Assembly (NCBI GenBank): GCA_965220045.1
Contig: OZ244803.1
Location: 2,294,001-2,358,000 of the forward strand
Reading direction: 5' to 3'
DNA length: 64,000 nucleotides
Source: VXOZ01 sp965220045
GTDB taxonomy: Bacteria > Chloroflexota > UBA11872 > VXOZ01
Both the position numbers and the translations under genes were made by a program. Under the pieces are notes generated by a model. That model saw only the letters and a program-made list of their open reading frames with translations, made no database searches and was not told where the DNA came from. Numbering within the stretch: the stretch's first letter is position 1; each line of letters begins with the position of its first letter. Shown piece by piece: positions 51,000-60,362 of the stretch.

Positions 51000-51161
51000 G
51001 TGCTGCTCCTCGTGACCGTTGGAGCCTTCCACCCAGGTTAAAGCTGGGGAGAAAACTCAAGTGCGCCACACGTCACATGTGCGGCGCGAGTGTGCTAGAG
51101 TGGTACCTACAATTACGTGACAAGTTTACCATACGAATCGATCAGAGGAGCCTACGACGGT

Positions 51162-51563
51162 ATGGACACGAATATCTTCGAAATCCTCCTCGTGGAAGAC
51201 GATAGCGGTGACGCTGAGCTGCTCTACGAGTTGCTTGAACAGATGCCCACCATGCAGTTTGACATCACCCACGTGACCCGACTTGCCGAGGCAACCGAAC
51301 AAACAAAAGTTGAACCCTACGACATCATCCTCTTGGATCTCGCGCTGCCCGATAGCCAGGGCATTGACACCATACGCGCCATGGTGAGTGCCGCTCCCGC
51401 CATCCCCATTGTCGTGCTCACCGGTCTCAGCGACGAGGAGACCGGCCTCGAAGCGCTCCGGAACGGTGCCCAGGACTACCTGGTAAAAGGTCAAGTGGAT
51501 AGCAGCGCGGTCACACGTGCGATGCGCTTTGCGATCCAGCGGCACCAAGAACCGGCTGACTGA
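51162..51563 (+). CDS. Single-domain response regulator
   Basis: 133-residue receiver: FEILLVEDDSGDAEL (Asp 13, 14), phosphoacceptor LLDLALPDSQG (Asp 59), IVVLTGLSD and the conserved Lys in DYLVKGQVD. No output domain. ATG at 51162 with AGAGGAG about 11 bp upstream; an earlier GTG at 51117 is less likely. Transcribed away from the GAF kinase across 162 bp, so one kinase may feed two receivers. Confidence 0.9.
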   Translation: MDTNIFEILLVEDDSGDAELLYELLEQMPTMQFDITHVTRLAEATEQTKVEPYDIILLDLALPDSQGIDTIRAMVSAAPAIPIVVLTGLSDEETGLEALRNGAQDYLVKGQVDSSAVTRAMRFAIQRHQEPAD

Positions 51564-51969
51564 CGACGGTACTACCGCCTGTTTGCGAAGACGGTCTTGC
51601 CGCTCGGTGAGTGGTCCTCGCCTGTCGCGGCAACCACCCACCGCCCCCGTACTTGCAGACACCTTCAGCGTGAGACGCAAGGCTCTTCTTCGCGCAATCT
51701 GAAGCTGCGCCGGACCGCTGCCATGCGTAGAACCCCGTGGACGAGGTCCGCCCCGCCGCGAATTCAGGAAACCACCATTGCGCCCGAATGACCCAATGGC
51801 AGCCTTCAACGCTCTCCCCACAGCGTAAAGGGTATAGCTTGGCAATGGCCGGAGTTATGTAGAGTGCTCCGGTAAAGAGGGAAGACGTGAGGGCAACCGA
51901 TGACGATCCGAATCGGAATCGCCTCGCATGAGAGAGATGCGCAGAGTCGATGTGGAAGGGGACAGCCGC
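51564..51969. other. Intergenic region, nothing recognised
   Basis: About 400 bp between a receiver gene and the 3' end of a minus-strand operon. No repeat family member, terminator of note, RNA or gene was recognised. Confidence 0.5.
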
Positions 51970-52596
51970 TTAGAGTCCCTTCGTATCCATGATCTTCCTT
52001 ACAATTTGCACGGCCGTCTCACTATCGGTTCTCGCGGAATTGATCACGAAGTCATAGAGCGTCGGATCTTCCCAATCCACGTTGAACATACGGCGAATGT
52101 AGCTGCGGCGGTCGCTATCCGTGCGCTGCACTTCCTCTTCGGCCTCGCTGAGGTTCATGCCAACCGTCCTGGCGAGATGCCGGGCCCGGAACTCCAGAGG
52201 GGCGACAAGGCGCAGCTTGAGCAGGCCGCGCAGTTCACCGAGGATAATGCCCGCGCCGCGTCCGACGATTATCGCGTTGTCGCGCCGCGCAATCTCGCGC
52301 ACCACTGACCGTAAAGCGGTACGGACAATCTCCGGCCGCACGCCACCCTCTTCACGCCGGGTCGACACCTGGCCCCGCGCGCGCCCGCCCGTTATTCGGG
52401 TCAGAACGCTTTGAATCGCGCCAGGCTCCAACCGCTCATCGAGCGCTCTCACCACACCGGTGTGCACTTCCAACGCCGCAGCGACCTGCTGGATAAGCAG
52501 GTCGTCATAGAGCGGGTAGCCAAGCGTGTCGGTGAGCTTATCCGTGAATTCGACTTCGCCGGTGCCAATCTGCCGTGAAATGGTAATTATCGCCAC
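51970..52596 (-). CDS. Cytidylate kinase-like family protein
   Basis: Member of the PF13189-type (Cytidylate_kin2) P-loop family. Opening AIITISRQIGTGEVEFTDKL corresponds to the usual ISRxxGSGGREIA P-loop, but the second half is altered (GTGEVE instead of GSGGRE), and YPLYDD follows. Central IIVGRGAGIIL and LVAPLEFRARH match the family, as does the LID-like RRSYIRRMFNVDWEDP. 208 residues. Starts 9 bp after the sugar isomerase stop as the last gene of the operon. True nucleotide kinase activity is doubtful; a kinase acting on a catabolic intermediate is possible. Confidence 0.78.
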   Translation of the reverse strand: MAIITISRQIGTGEVEFTDKLTDTLGYPLYDDLLIQQVAAALEVHTGVVRALDERLEPGAIQSVLTRITGGRARGQVSTRREEGGVRPEIVRTALRSVVREIARRDNAIIVGRGAGIILGELRGLLKLRLVAPLEFRARHLARTVGMNLSEAEEEVQRTDSDRRSYIRRMFNVDWEDPTLYDFVINSARTDSETAVQIVRKIMDTKGL

Positions 52597-52605
52597 AAGA
52601 GCCTC

Positions 52606-53406
52606 CTAGTCTACCGTGTACCCCACCGCCGCGAAGGTTTCCTCCAGGAACTGGCGCGCGCGCCCGGCTTCGTGGTTGATCTCGTCTAAGGACTCACCGC
52701 TCACACACTCGACGGCAAACGGGCCGTTAAAGCCCGCTTCCTTGAGGGCGCCAAATACTGCGACAAAGTCAACCAGACCGTCGCCGGGTGTGACCATCAC
52801 GTCGCCGCGCATGCCTCCCACTTCATCCTTGATGCACATGCCGGCCACGATTGGAGCGATTTCGCGGATATGCGCCAATGGGTCTTCCCCAACGTAGAAG
52901 AGCAGATTGCCTGCGTCGTAGCAGATCTTGAAGTTCTGATGGTTGACCTTCTTCCAAGATTCGATGGTATCCCGCGTCGTATTGCTCAACCCGCCGTGGG
53001 GTTTCAGCATCAGCGTTATGCCTTTGTGCATCGCGTATTCGGAACTCTCGCGCATGACGGCGTAATACGTTTCGTACTGGGCGGGATCGGATGCGCCGCC
53101 GGTCAAGACATGGCGCGTACCAATCAGTTCAGCGTAATCAATCTGACGGTTGACTGCCGCCACACCCTCCTCCACGCTGGACAGGGGGTAGGTTGCCATC
53201 ATGATGGAAAACTTCAGACCGGCACCCTTGACCACCTGCTCGATTGCGGCCACTTCTTCCGGTGTTGAGGTATGGTCGATGAGGCGATTTGGCCGCATGC
53301 CCATCACGCCAAAATAGTTGAAACCGGCAGCGCGCATTCCCGCCGCCGCAGCCTCCACATCATAGTCTTTCCAAGGACGAGTGAAGCATCCAAGCTTTAT
53401 CTCCAT
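52606..53406 (-). CDS. Sugar phosphate isomerase/epimerase-like TIM barrel
   Basis: Xylose-isomerase-like barrel (AP_endonuc_2 family). Conserved: N-terminal IKLGCFTRPWKDY, LMLKPHGG near the middle, ICYDAGNLLFY, and a C-terminal FAVECVSGES with a candidate metal Glu. 266 residues. The start at 53406 is preferred because AAAGGTG is 6 bp upstream; the longer frame to 53472 runs into the oxidoreductase gene's end. Next to Gfo/Idh/MocA and hydrolase genes, the usual company of sugar or inositol catabolic isomerases. Confidence 0.85.
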   Translation of the reverse strand: MEIKLGCFTRPWKDYDVEAAAAGMRAAGFNYFGVMGMRPNRLIDHTSTPEEVAAIEQVVKGAGLKFSIMMATYPLSSVEEGVAAVNRQIDYAELIGTRHVLTGGASDPAQYETYYAVMRESSEYAMHKGITLMLKPHGGLSNTTRDTIESWKKVNHQNFKICYDAGNLLFYVGEDPLAHIREIAPIVAGMCIKDEVGGMRGDVMVTPGDGLVDFVAVFGALKEAGFNGPFAVECVSGESLDEINHEAGRARQFLEETFAAVGYTVD

Positions 53407-53472
53407 CGCGTGCACCTTTCTCCAATGTGCCGGCAAAGTGCGGCCGGCACGCTGCGCTGACTCTCCATCCAA

Positions 53473-54642
53473 TTAAGTATCCGACGGCATCGTACCGGCA
53501 GGCCGGCTGGCACTGGGACGAAAGTCCGGCACTGCCAACAGCGCTGAATCCTGCTCGATAGACTCCGCGGCCAAGATGGCCGGCGCCGCCGTGTCCATTG
53601 CCCTGTAAACGTCAAACTCCAATGGTCGCGTACCCAAGACGGCATCGCGAAACGCCGCGTGCACATAGTAGTCGGCGTCACCGTGGCCGCTGCCCCGCGC
53701 CTCGGTCGGAGCGTCCGTCCGCCGGAATTGCCAGTCCACCTCTGCCATATCGTGCATCTGACCGTTCGCAAGCCACATCTTTGGTTTATCGCGATTGGAC
53801 CGCCGCCACTCCACGGAACCAAGCGTGCCCATGATCTGATACCAGTGGTAGTCGCGCGGCGGCTGCGGCTGCGCAAAACTCGCCGCCAGCCGCAAGATGG
53901 CGTCTTTCTCGGTCTTCATCAAGCTGACCTGCATGTCTGGCTGGGGTATCACAGGGTGCGAATAGCTCGGCCCCTGCGTACTCATGCCGGTGACCGACAC
54001 CACCCGGTCGTCAAGCACGTACAGCAGCGGGCTGAGCTCGTGCGGCAGATAGTGGATGGAGGGCATGAGCGCACTCCACGTCGGCTCCGCCTCGGGGTGC
54101 GCCGGGACTTCCAAGGGCCCGTAGAATGTGCCCGAATCCTTCTCCCAGAAGAACTGGGAGACGTAGTAGTGAAAATACTGACCTTCCACAAACGTCACGC
54201 GCCCAAGCTCGCCGCCGGCAACCATGTCGTGCCAGGCTTGCATTACGCCCATATAGCGGGTCTGCTCCGCCAACTGGTAGACTTTCCCGGAGCGTTCAGC
54301 GGCCACGACGATGCGCCAACAGTCCTCGATGTAGTGCGCCGCCGGCACTTCCGCGTTGACGTGCTTGCCGGCCTCCAGCGCCTGCGCAGCCAGCAAACCT
54401 TGGCGCGGACTGCGCACGGTGAGTGCGATAGCATCCACATTCGGATCGGCGATAATGTCTTCATACCGCTTGTACGTTGCCACTCCGTTGCTGTCACTGA
54501 GTGCTTCGAGGGCGCGAGCATGAATGGCAGCAATCGGGTCGCAGAGAGCGACAATGCGGTAACCGGGAACGCGCTGTAGCAAGCGCATCCAACTAAGCCC
54601 CCTGCCTCCCAGTCCTGCCACGCCAACCCGGATTTCATCCAT
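53473..54642 (-). CDS. Gfo/Idh/MocA family NAD(P)-dependent oxidoreductase
   Basis: Rossmann domain with the dinucleotide motif VGVAGLGGRGLSWM near the N-terminus, RIVALCDP, then EVPAAHYIEDCWR where the family's catalytic EKP is replaced by EVP, so the usual lysine is absent. The C-terminal alpha/beta domain has SIHYLPHELSPLLYVL (typically GxHxxD) and ends with DYYVHAAFRDAVLGTRPL. 389 residues from ATG 54642, chosen for AAGGA 8 bp upstream. Likely oxidises or reduces a sugar or polyol, or is a variant. Middle gene of the minus-strand operon. Confidence 0.87.
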   Translation of the reverse strand: MDEIRVGVAGLGGRGLSWMRLLQRVPGYRIVALCDPIAAIHARALEALSDSNGVATYKRYEDIIADPNVDAIALTVRSPRQGLLAAQALEAGKHVNAEVPAAHYIEDCWRIVVAAERSGKVYQLAEQTRYMGVMQAWHDMVAGGELGRVTFVEGQYFHYYVSQFFWEKDSGTFYGPLEVPAHPEAEPTWSALMPSIHYLPHELSPLLYVLDDRVVSVTGMSTQGPSYSHPVIPQPDMQVSLMKTEKDAILRLAASFAQPQPPRDYHWYQIMGTLGSVEWRRSNRDKPKMWLANGQMHDMAEVDWQFRRTDAPTEARGSGHGDADYYVHAAFRDAVLGTRPLEFDVYRAMDTAAPAILAAESIEQDSALLAVPDFRPSASRPAGTMPSDT

Positions 54643-54800
54643 TCTCGTTTCCTTCTTCTCGCTCATTTCAGCGATAGATTTGTGCTTAAGACACTCGCCA
54701 CACGCTCTGGCGCCGGTCGCGCTGCGCCTGAATGTGGCCTGGCGCAACGCTCGTGTGGCCACGCCAACTCTTTCATCACAAACGCGAAGTCATGCTCACT

Positions 54801-55622
54801 CTATTCCGCATCCGCGGCCACTGCCGCACTCGCACGCAATGGTTGCGCTGCGGCAAGGAATTCATCCGACGTGATGGTCCCCGCAATGTCGCGCAGCTCA
54901 TAGTCATGGATCGCCACGTTGGTGCAAAGTAGGCCGTCAATTGTCTCGCCCGTTTCGATGCCTGTTGTACAGTCGCGCAGCAATATGAGGCCGTAGCCGC
55001 GCTCGCGCATGGCGAGCATGCCGTAGTCGCGGTGCGGCACGCAAAGATTGGTGGCAAAGCCGACATAGAATAGGTAGAGCAACTCGCGGTGGGCGCACAG
55101 TCTGTGAAGCTGATGGCCGTTTGCAATGACAAAGTCATCCGGCTGCGGGAAGACGGATTCGTCAATATACCGGTCTTGATTGATCTGATCGATTTCCTCG
55201 GCCCACGTATCGGTTCGGTCCGCTCGTAGATGCGCCCAGTCTCCTCTGCGCTTGGCAAAATCCTCCGGCGGCCAAGCCGGTGCCGGGGTCTGCTGCGGTG
55301 TGAGTTCGCTGTCACCGGCATAGCGCAGCCACTGGGGAAACTTGTGCGCGACGCCGGGTGAGGGCGCGTGAATTACCGTGACGCCAATCTCGCGGCAGGC
55401 GTCGAGCACCGGCCGAATGCGCTCGCGGCAAATCTGGCCGGTCCGTTCCACGTGGCTGGCCGTAATGTGAATGTCCCAACAATCTACCAGCACGATGCCG
55501 GCTTGTGCCGGCGGTACGTGAAGATCATTGAAGCGGTAGCCGAAGTTCTCCTCGCGAAAAGGAAGGCCGGGCGCCGTGGGTTCATGCACGATGTGGCGTG
55601 TCGAAAGGGCCAAAGCTGCCAA
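54801..55622 (-). CDS. Isochorismatase-like cysteine hydrolase
   Basis: Alpha/beta hydrolase of the isochorismatase/nicotinamidase superfamily. First Asp of the triad in GIVLVDCWDIH, a central basic/Lys-poor region, and the nucleophile in FYVGFATNLCVPHRDYGML, followed by LLRDCTTG. Family members hydrolyse amides such as nicotinamide, carbamoylsarcosine or ureidoacrylate. 273 residues. TTG start with a near-perfect AAGGAGG 7 bp upstream. First gene of the operon; the gap to the oxidoreductase is 158 bp. Confidence 0.88.
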   Translation of the reverse strand: MAALALSTRHIVHEPTAPGLPFREENFGYRFNDLHVPPAQAGIVLVDCWDIHITASHVERTGQICRERIRPVLDACREIGVTVIHAPSPGVAHKFPQWLRYAGDSELTPQQTPAPAWPPEDFAKRRGDWAHLRADRTDTWAEEIDQINQDRYIDESVFPQPDDFVIANGHQLHRLCAHRELLYLFYVGFATNLCVPHRDYGMLAMRERGYGLILLRDCTTGIETGETIDGLLCTNVAIHDYELRDIAGTITSDEFLAAAQPLRASAAVAADAE

Positions 55623-56005
55623 AGCGCATCCTCCTTAGATACTGTCGGCCTCGTTCACTGCAATGCAACGCAGAGCTGCTAGCGCCAGCGCTTACCAAGA
55701 CTATGGTGTAGGCGCCGTCACCTTGTCAAGAATCGCCACCGCGGCGGGAACGAAGTGGCCGCGGGCACGCCAACCAGAGTCGGAGTGGCATTCCCAGGCG
55801 CACGTCACCCGGTGTCTTGCCGCCCACACGGCGCGCGCCATCACGCCTATTCCATCAGAGTAAGAGATTTCGCTATACTGGAAGTACGAAGTTCCAGGTA
55901 CTTCTCGCCCGTCAGCATTCTTCCACCAGTCTCGGCGATCCTCGAGGAACTTCGATTCAAACCTTCCCTAATGCTTTCGACCCCGTTTCGGGGAGGCGCA
56001 CTACT
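55623..56005. other. Divergent intergenic region
   Basis: 383 bp between the TTG of the isochorismatase-like gene and the ATG of the glycosidase-like gene. A TATACT at 55874-55879 could be the -10 for the plus-strand gene, with a poor -35. The open frame running through from 55817 lacks a ribosome-binding site and is not taken as coding. Confidence 0.45.
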
Positions 56006-57403
56006 ATGAGTTCACGTCCGGCATCACTCTTAACGCCGACATTCGATTCCCACGACTACGAGTTCCTCACCCTCCACCGGCGCATCCACCAGTCCAACCG
56101 CAACTTCCGGCTGGGACTCGCTCAGGGACAAGAACTCATCAAGCTCGGCCTTACTGACCGTCCCGCAGCAGCGATGGCCTATCGCCTCACCCACCGCATT
56201 GCCGTGAATCCGGGCATGCTCGGGCCCGACGGCTTTGTCACCGGCGCCCTCGCTCCCGACAGAACGACGGGGACGTACTTGGCGCAGCGCCGGGCAGGCG
56301 TTCTCGATCAACTCACCGACGCCAACCTGTACGGTCTTCGTCGCGAAGTCGCCCGGCTCGAACGCTGGCAGAAGCACCTGGTGGTACCCATTCCCCAGGA
56401 AACGGGCTTTGATGCGTTTGGTCGTTACCTCGAGAACCTTGTTCGGGAATTCCAGCCAAGCTCCATCATCATCGGCAACGAAGAAAACCTGCACGCCGCG
56501 CATGCCGCGGACCGAGAGCACATACAGTGGTATGTTGACCGTTTTGTGACCGGCCAACGCGCGGTAAAGAGAGCAGATCCGTTGGTGAGCGTTCACATGT
56601 ATGGCGAGGCCTACCATACGTGGCAGGAACAGCGCTCCTTCCTGCAAGGCGCGCTTGGCATGCTGCGCGACCGTGCAGTGCTGCCGGACGCGCTCTTGGC
56701 CCACTTCTACGACCATCCCAATCTCCTCCAGCCCTGGCTTGCTGAGATAAATGCCGCCACAACCGACGCAATCCAGCAGCAACTGCCAATCATCGTCGGT
56801 GAACTCGGCCACTATGGCGACGTCATTGGCGGCGGCATCATCGTGCGCCAGGGCGCGGATCTTGAGCTGCGGGTCACGCCGGACGAACAGTCACGGGCCG
56901 TAGCCCAACTGCTGACTGCCGCCACCGCCAGCATCGCCACCCAGGCGTTCTACTTTGGCGCCATCGACACAATCGGCTTCGGCGGCTTTGAGAGCAGAAA
57001 AGGCCTGACCGTCTACGCGGACAGCGACGGCAACATGACGCCGCGCCCCGCCTTGCAGGCATTTCGTTTCGTGACCGATCTGCTCGCCGGCGCCAGCGCT
57101 ACAATGAGCAGTCCTCCTCAAAGCGGTCTCTCTGTCGTCCGTTTTGTGCGTCCGCCGCTTACGCCCGACGAAGAGAGCGAACTTGAAGGATGGGTTGTCT
57201 GGGCAAACGACCAGCGCGGACAGTCACGGCAGTTCATCTTGCCGCCGGGCTTCGTTGGCTACGACGTCTATGGAAGACTGCAGATCGATGCCCGGCACGA
57301 GCCGCACGTGATCGCACTGCAACAGTCGCTCAATCCCCACGTCGGCGGCGACACGTACGTATTCTTTCGCCTCACCGGGGACTCACCGTTCCCGGTGCAA
57401 TAG
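56006..57403 (+). CDS. Glycosidase-like TIM-barrel protein (clan A features)
   Basis: Not assigned to a named family. 465 residues, no signal peptide. Two glutamates sit in clan GH-A style contexts: SIIIGNEENLHAAH (Glu 159, acid/base position after a Asn) and PIIVGELGHYGD (Glu 266, nucleophile position at a strand end). Between them HMYGEAYHTW and LAHFYDHPN resemble barrel strands 5-6. A C-terminal beta-rich region (about 365-465) could be an accessory domain. ATG at 56006 with GGGAGG 9 bp upstream. Retaining glycosidase activity is an inference from motif geometry. Confidence 0.65.
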   Translation: MSSRPASLLTPTFDSHDYEFLTLHRRIHQSNRNFRLGLAQGQELIKLGLTDRPAAAMAYRLTHRIAVNPGMLGPDGFVTGALAPDRTTGTYLAQRRAGVLDQLTDANLYGLRREVARLERWQKHLVVPIPQETGFDAFGRYLENLVREFQPSSIIIGNEENLHAAHAADREHIQWYVDRFVTGQRAVKRADPLVSVHMYGEAYHTWQEQRSFLQGALGMLRDRAVLPDALLAHFYDHPNLLQPWLAEINAATTDAIQQQLPIIVGELGHYGDVIGGGIIVRQGADLELRVTPDEQSRAVAQLLTAATASIATQAFYFGAIDTIGFGGFESRKGLTVYADSDGNMTPRPALQAFRFVTDLLAGASATMSSPPQSGLSVVRFVRPPLTPDEESELEGWVVWANDQRGQSRQFILPPGFVGYDVYGRLQIDARHEPHVIALQQSLNPHVGGDTYVFFRLTGDSPFPVQ

Positions 57404-57658
57404 CGCCCCTCGGAGACCCGTTTCACCAAGCCACCGGTGAGCGCAAGAATCTCTCATCTACGGGGGACTGGGGTGAAGGGCACGTCACGTCGAAACGGGC
57501 CCAACTGTAGCAGACGTGCCGAGCCACGCAGGAATCTCCGCAGAAGATCGCTTGTCTGCGCGCGCTCGATGCGCGGAGGAGCGCAGGCCTTGCGGCGTGA
57601 CACTGCAATGAGCATGACGATCCCCTATTGCTATCGTTCCAGGGAGCGCCAATGGGTC

Positions 57659-60253
57659 TTACTCTTGGACCCGCTTCTTCAGTTCGTAGAGTGTGCTGAT
57701 CGCCTCCAGCGGGGTCATGGCGTCTATGTCCAGGTCCTGGAGCTGCGCGATCACCGGGTGGGGTCCAGTGAAGAGCGGAAGTTGATCGGCCCCGTTCTCG
57801 CTCGGCGCCGCCGCGGAATCGCCGCGCAGGTGCCGCTCTTCGAGCTCGTGCAGCACTTGCTCCGCGCGCCGCAATACCGGACGCGGCAAGCCGGCGAGTT
57901 TCGCGACGTTCACGCCATAGGACCGGTCGGCGCCGCCCGGCACTACTTTGTGCAGAAAGACGACGTTGCCCTGTTCTTCCAAGACGTCCACACGGGAATT
58001 CTTGACCCGCGGGAGCGTGCCTTCCAGTTCAGCCAGTTCGTGGAAGTGGGTGGCGAAGAGGGTCTTGGACTGGAGACCAGAGTGATTGTGCAGATATTCC
58101 AACACCGCACGCGCAATTGCCAGCCCATCGTACGTGCTGGTGCCGCGGCCTACCTCGTCGAATACTACCAGTGACCGTGGAGTGGCGTGACTGAGGATGT
58201 AGCTCGTCTCCGTCATCTCTACCATAAAGGTGCTGGCGCCGGAGGCAATCTCGTCCTGAGCGCCCACTCGCGTGAAGATGCGGTCGACGATACCCACGCG
58301 CGCTGCGCGGGCAGCGACAAAGCTGCCAGTCTGCGCCATCAAGACGGTGAGCGCCACTTGCCGCAGATAGGTGGACTTGCCCGCCATGTTCGGCCCGGTG
58401 AGCACGATGATCTGCTGCTCCGCGTCCAACCGCACGTCGTTGGGAATGAACGGCGTGCCGTCCAACGCAGCCTCTACCACCGGGTGACGTCCCTCCAAGA
58501 TTTCAATTCTGTCGCCTACATCGACCGCCGGCCGCACGAAGTTCCGACGGACCGCAACCCTGGCAAACGCGGCAAAGACATCGAGTGCCGCGAGCGCCCC
58601 CGCCAACGCGCGCAAACGCTTTTCCTCCGCCGCCACGCTTTCCACGATGCCTGCGAAGAGCCGTTGCTCCAGCGCCCCCAGTTCCTCTTGCGCGTTCAGA
58701 ATGAGTGATTCCGCGTCCTGCAACTCCGTGGTGCTGTAGCGTTCGCCGGTGGTGAGCGTCTGCTTGCGCATGTAGCGCTCGGGCACATCGGCAAGCGCGC
58801 CCTTGCTCACTTCGAGGTAATAGCCGTAGACTTTGTTATGGCCCACCCTGAGCGTTTTGATGCCGGTGGCGTGTCTTTCCTTGGCTTCAAGATTGGCGAT
58901 ATACGCCTGTGCCTCCGCTACCCGTCCCACCAACCCATCGAGCTCGGCGCTATACCCGGCCTTGATCGGCGATTGCCCCGGTTCCGTCTCGATCGACCGC
59001 GCGACCAGTTCCGCCACCTCCGGCGCCGGATCGAGTTGCCCCGCGCGCTCTTGCATAGGCGCCGCCGACGCTGCGCTCAGAAGCTCCTTGATGGCCGCGG
59101 CGGCCGCCAGCGACGCTCCCAAACGCGCCAGGTCCTGGGGCGACGCCAGTCCCTGCAGCGCGCGATGGGCCAATCGCTCGACGTCGGCCAGCTTCCCGAG
59201 CTGCTCTCGCAGCCGCTCCAGCAAGACCTGATCCTCGGTCAGTGCCTCGACCACGTTCAAGCGCGCTTCGATTTCTTCAACGTCCACCAGTGGTTGCGTC
59301 AGCCATTGACGAAGCAGGCGCCCGCCCATCGCCGAGCGGGTTGCGTCGAGGACACCGAGCAGCGAGCCCTCCTCCTGCTGCGTGCGGCTGTTGCGGAGGA
59401 TTTCAAGGTTGCGCAAGGTCGCCGGATCCAAGCCCATATAAGAGTCGAGGGCATACGTGCGCAAGCCGTCGAGACCGCCCAGGAATGACTTTTGCGTCTC
59501 CTCCAGGTACGCCAGCAAGCCACCGGCGGCGCGGGTTGCCAACGGCAGATCGGCGCAGCCAAAGCCATCCAGCGTGCCGACGGCAAGTACCCGCAGCAAC
59601 GTGCTCGTTGCCTCCTGCAAATCAAAGTGCCATGCCGCATACGGGGTCAGGGCCGGGACCGGCAGTTGCGGCGCCTTGCCTTCGGGGAGCACACACTCCG
59701 CCGGCTGCAGCCGCCCAAGCTCAGCGGCGAGGACCGCGTCGGCATCCTCGCGGATTTCGGTCGCGGCAAACTCCCCGGTACTCACGTCGGCGTAGGCGAG
59801 ACCCACCCGCCTCTTATCCCGGACCACCGCCGCGACGTAGGTATTCTCCTTGGCAGCGAGGAGCTTGGGGTCCACAATTGTGCCCGGCGTCGCCACGCGC
59901 ACCACCGCGCGGTCCACCAGACCTCGTCCCGGTTCGGAGACCTGCTCGCAGATGGCGACGCGGTGGCCGGCGGCCAGCAGGCGGCCCAGATAGGTTTCCG
60001 CGGCATGGGCAGGCACACCGCACATCGGCATCTTCTCGCTCTTGCCGAACTCGCGGGCCGTGAGCACGATCTGCAGGGTCTCGGAGGCCACCTTGGCGTC
60101 GTCGCCGAAGAGCTCGTAGAAATCGCCTAAGCGGAAGAACAGCAGCGCATCAGGGTAGTTCTGTTTGATGCGATAGTACTGCTCTTGAATCGGGGTCAGG
60201 CTCCGGGAGGAGGGTTTTGGCATCGGCACACTGCTCTTTGGCGGCAAACTCAC
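57659..60253 (-). CDS. mutS: DNA mismatch repair protein MutS
   Basis: Mismatch recognition ATPase. N-terminal domain TPIQEQYYRIKQNYPDALLF with the mismatch-wedge context FFRLGDFYELF (Phe-x-Glu), connector and clamp domains, then the ATPase with Walker A TGPNMAGKSTYLRQ, Walker B VVFDEVGRGTSTYDG and the ATHFHELAELE switch. 864 residues, standard MutS1 size. GTG start at 60253, no clear ribosome-binding site; an ATG ten codons in is an alternative. No mutL adjacent within the window. Confidence 0.97.
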   Translation of the reverse strand: MSLPPKSSVPMPKPSSRSLTPIQEQYYRIKQNYPDALLFFRLGDFYELFGDDAKVASETLQIVLTAREFGKSEKMPMCGVPAHAAETYLGRLLAAGHRVAICEQVSEPGRGLVDRAVVRVATPGTIVDPKLLAAKENTYVAAVVRDKRRVGLAYADVSTGEFAATEIREDADAVLAAELGRLQPAECVLPEGKAPQLPVPALTPYAAWHFDLQEATSTLLRVLAVGTLDGFGCADLPLATRAAGGLLAYLEETQKSFLGGLDGLRTYALDSYMGLDPATLRNLEILRNSRTQQEEGSLLGVLDATRSAMGGRLLRQWLTQPLVDVEEIEARLNVVEALTEDQVLLERLREQLGKLADVERLAHRALQGLASPQDLARLGASLAAAAAIKELLSAASAAPMQERAGQLDPAPEVAELVARSIETEPGQSPIKAGYSAELDGLVGRVAEAQAYIANLEAKERHATGIKTLRVGHNKVYGYYLEVSKGALADVPERYMRKQTLTTGERYSTTELQDAESLILNAQEELGALEQRLFAGIVESVAAEEKRLRALAGALAALDVFAAFARVAVRRNFVRPAVDVGDRIEILEGRHPVVEAALDGTPFIPNDVRLDAEQQIIVLTGPNMAGKSTYLRQVALTVLMAQTGSFVAARAARVGIVDRIFTRVGAQDEIASGASTFMVEMTETSYILSHATPRSLVVFDEVGRGTSTYDGLAIARAVLEYLHNHSGLQSKTLFATHFHELAELEGTLPRVKNSRVDVLEEQGNVVFLHKVVPGGADRSYGVNVAKLAGLPRPVLRRAEQVLHELEERHLRGDSAAAPSENGADQLPLFTGPHPVIAQLQDLDIDAMTPLEAISTLYELKKRVQE

Positions 60254-60362
60254 GGCGAGTCTCTACCGCGTCACGCGGCAAGTCTTAGCCACCATTCTAG
60301 GTTGGGTGAGAGTGCCGTTCAAGCGATACCGCACCAGGCTTCAGCGAACAGTGAGGCCGGAA

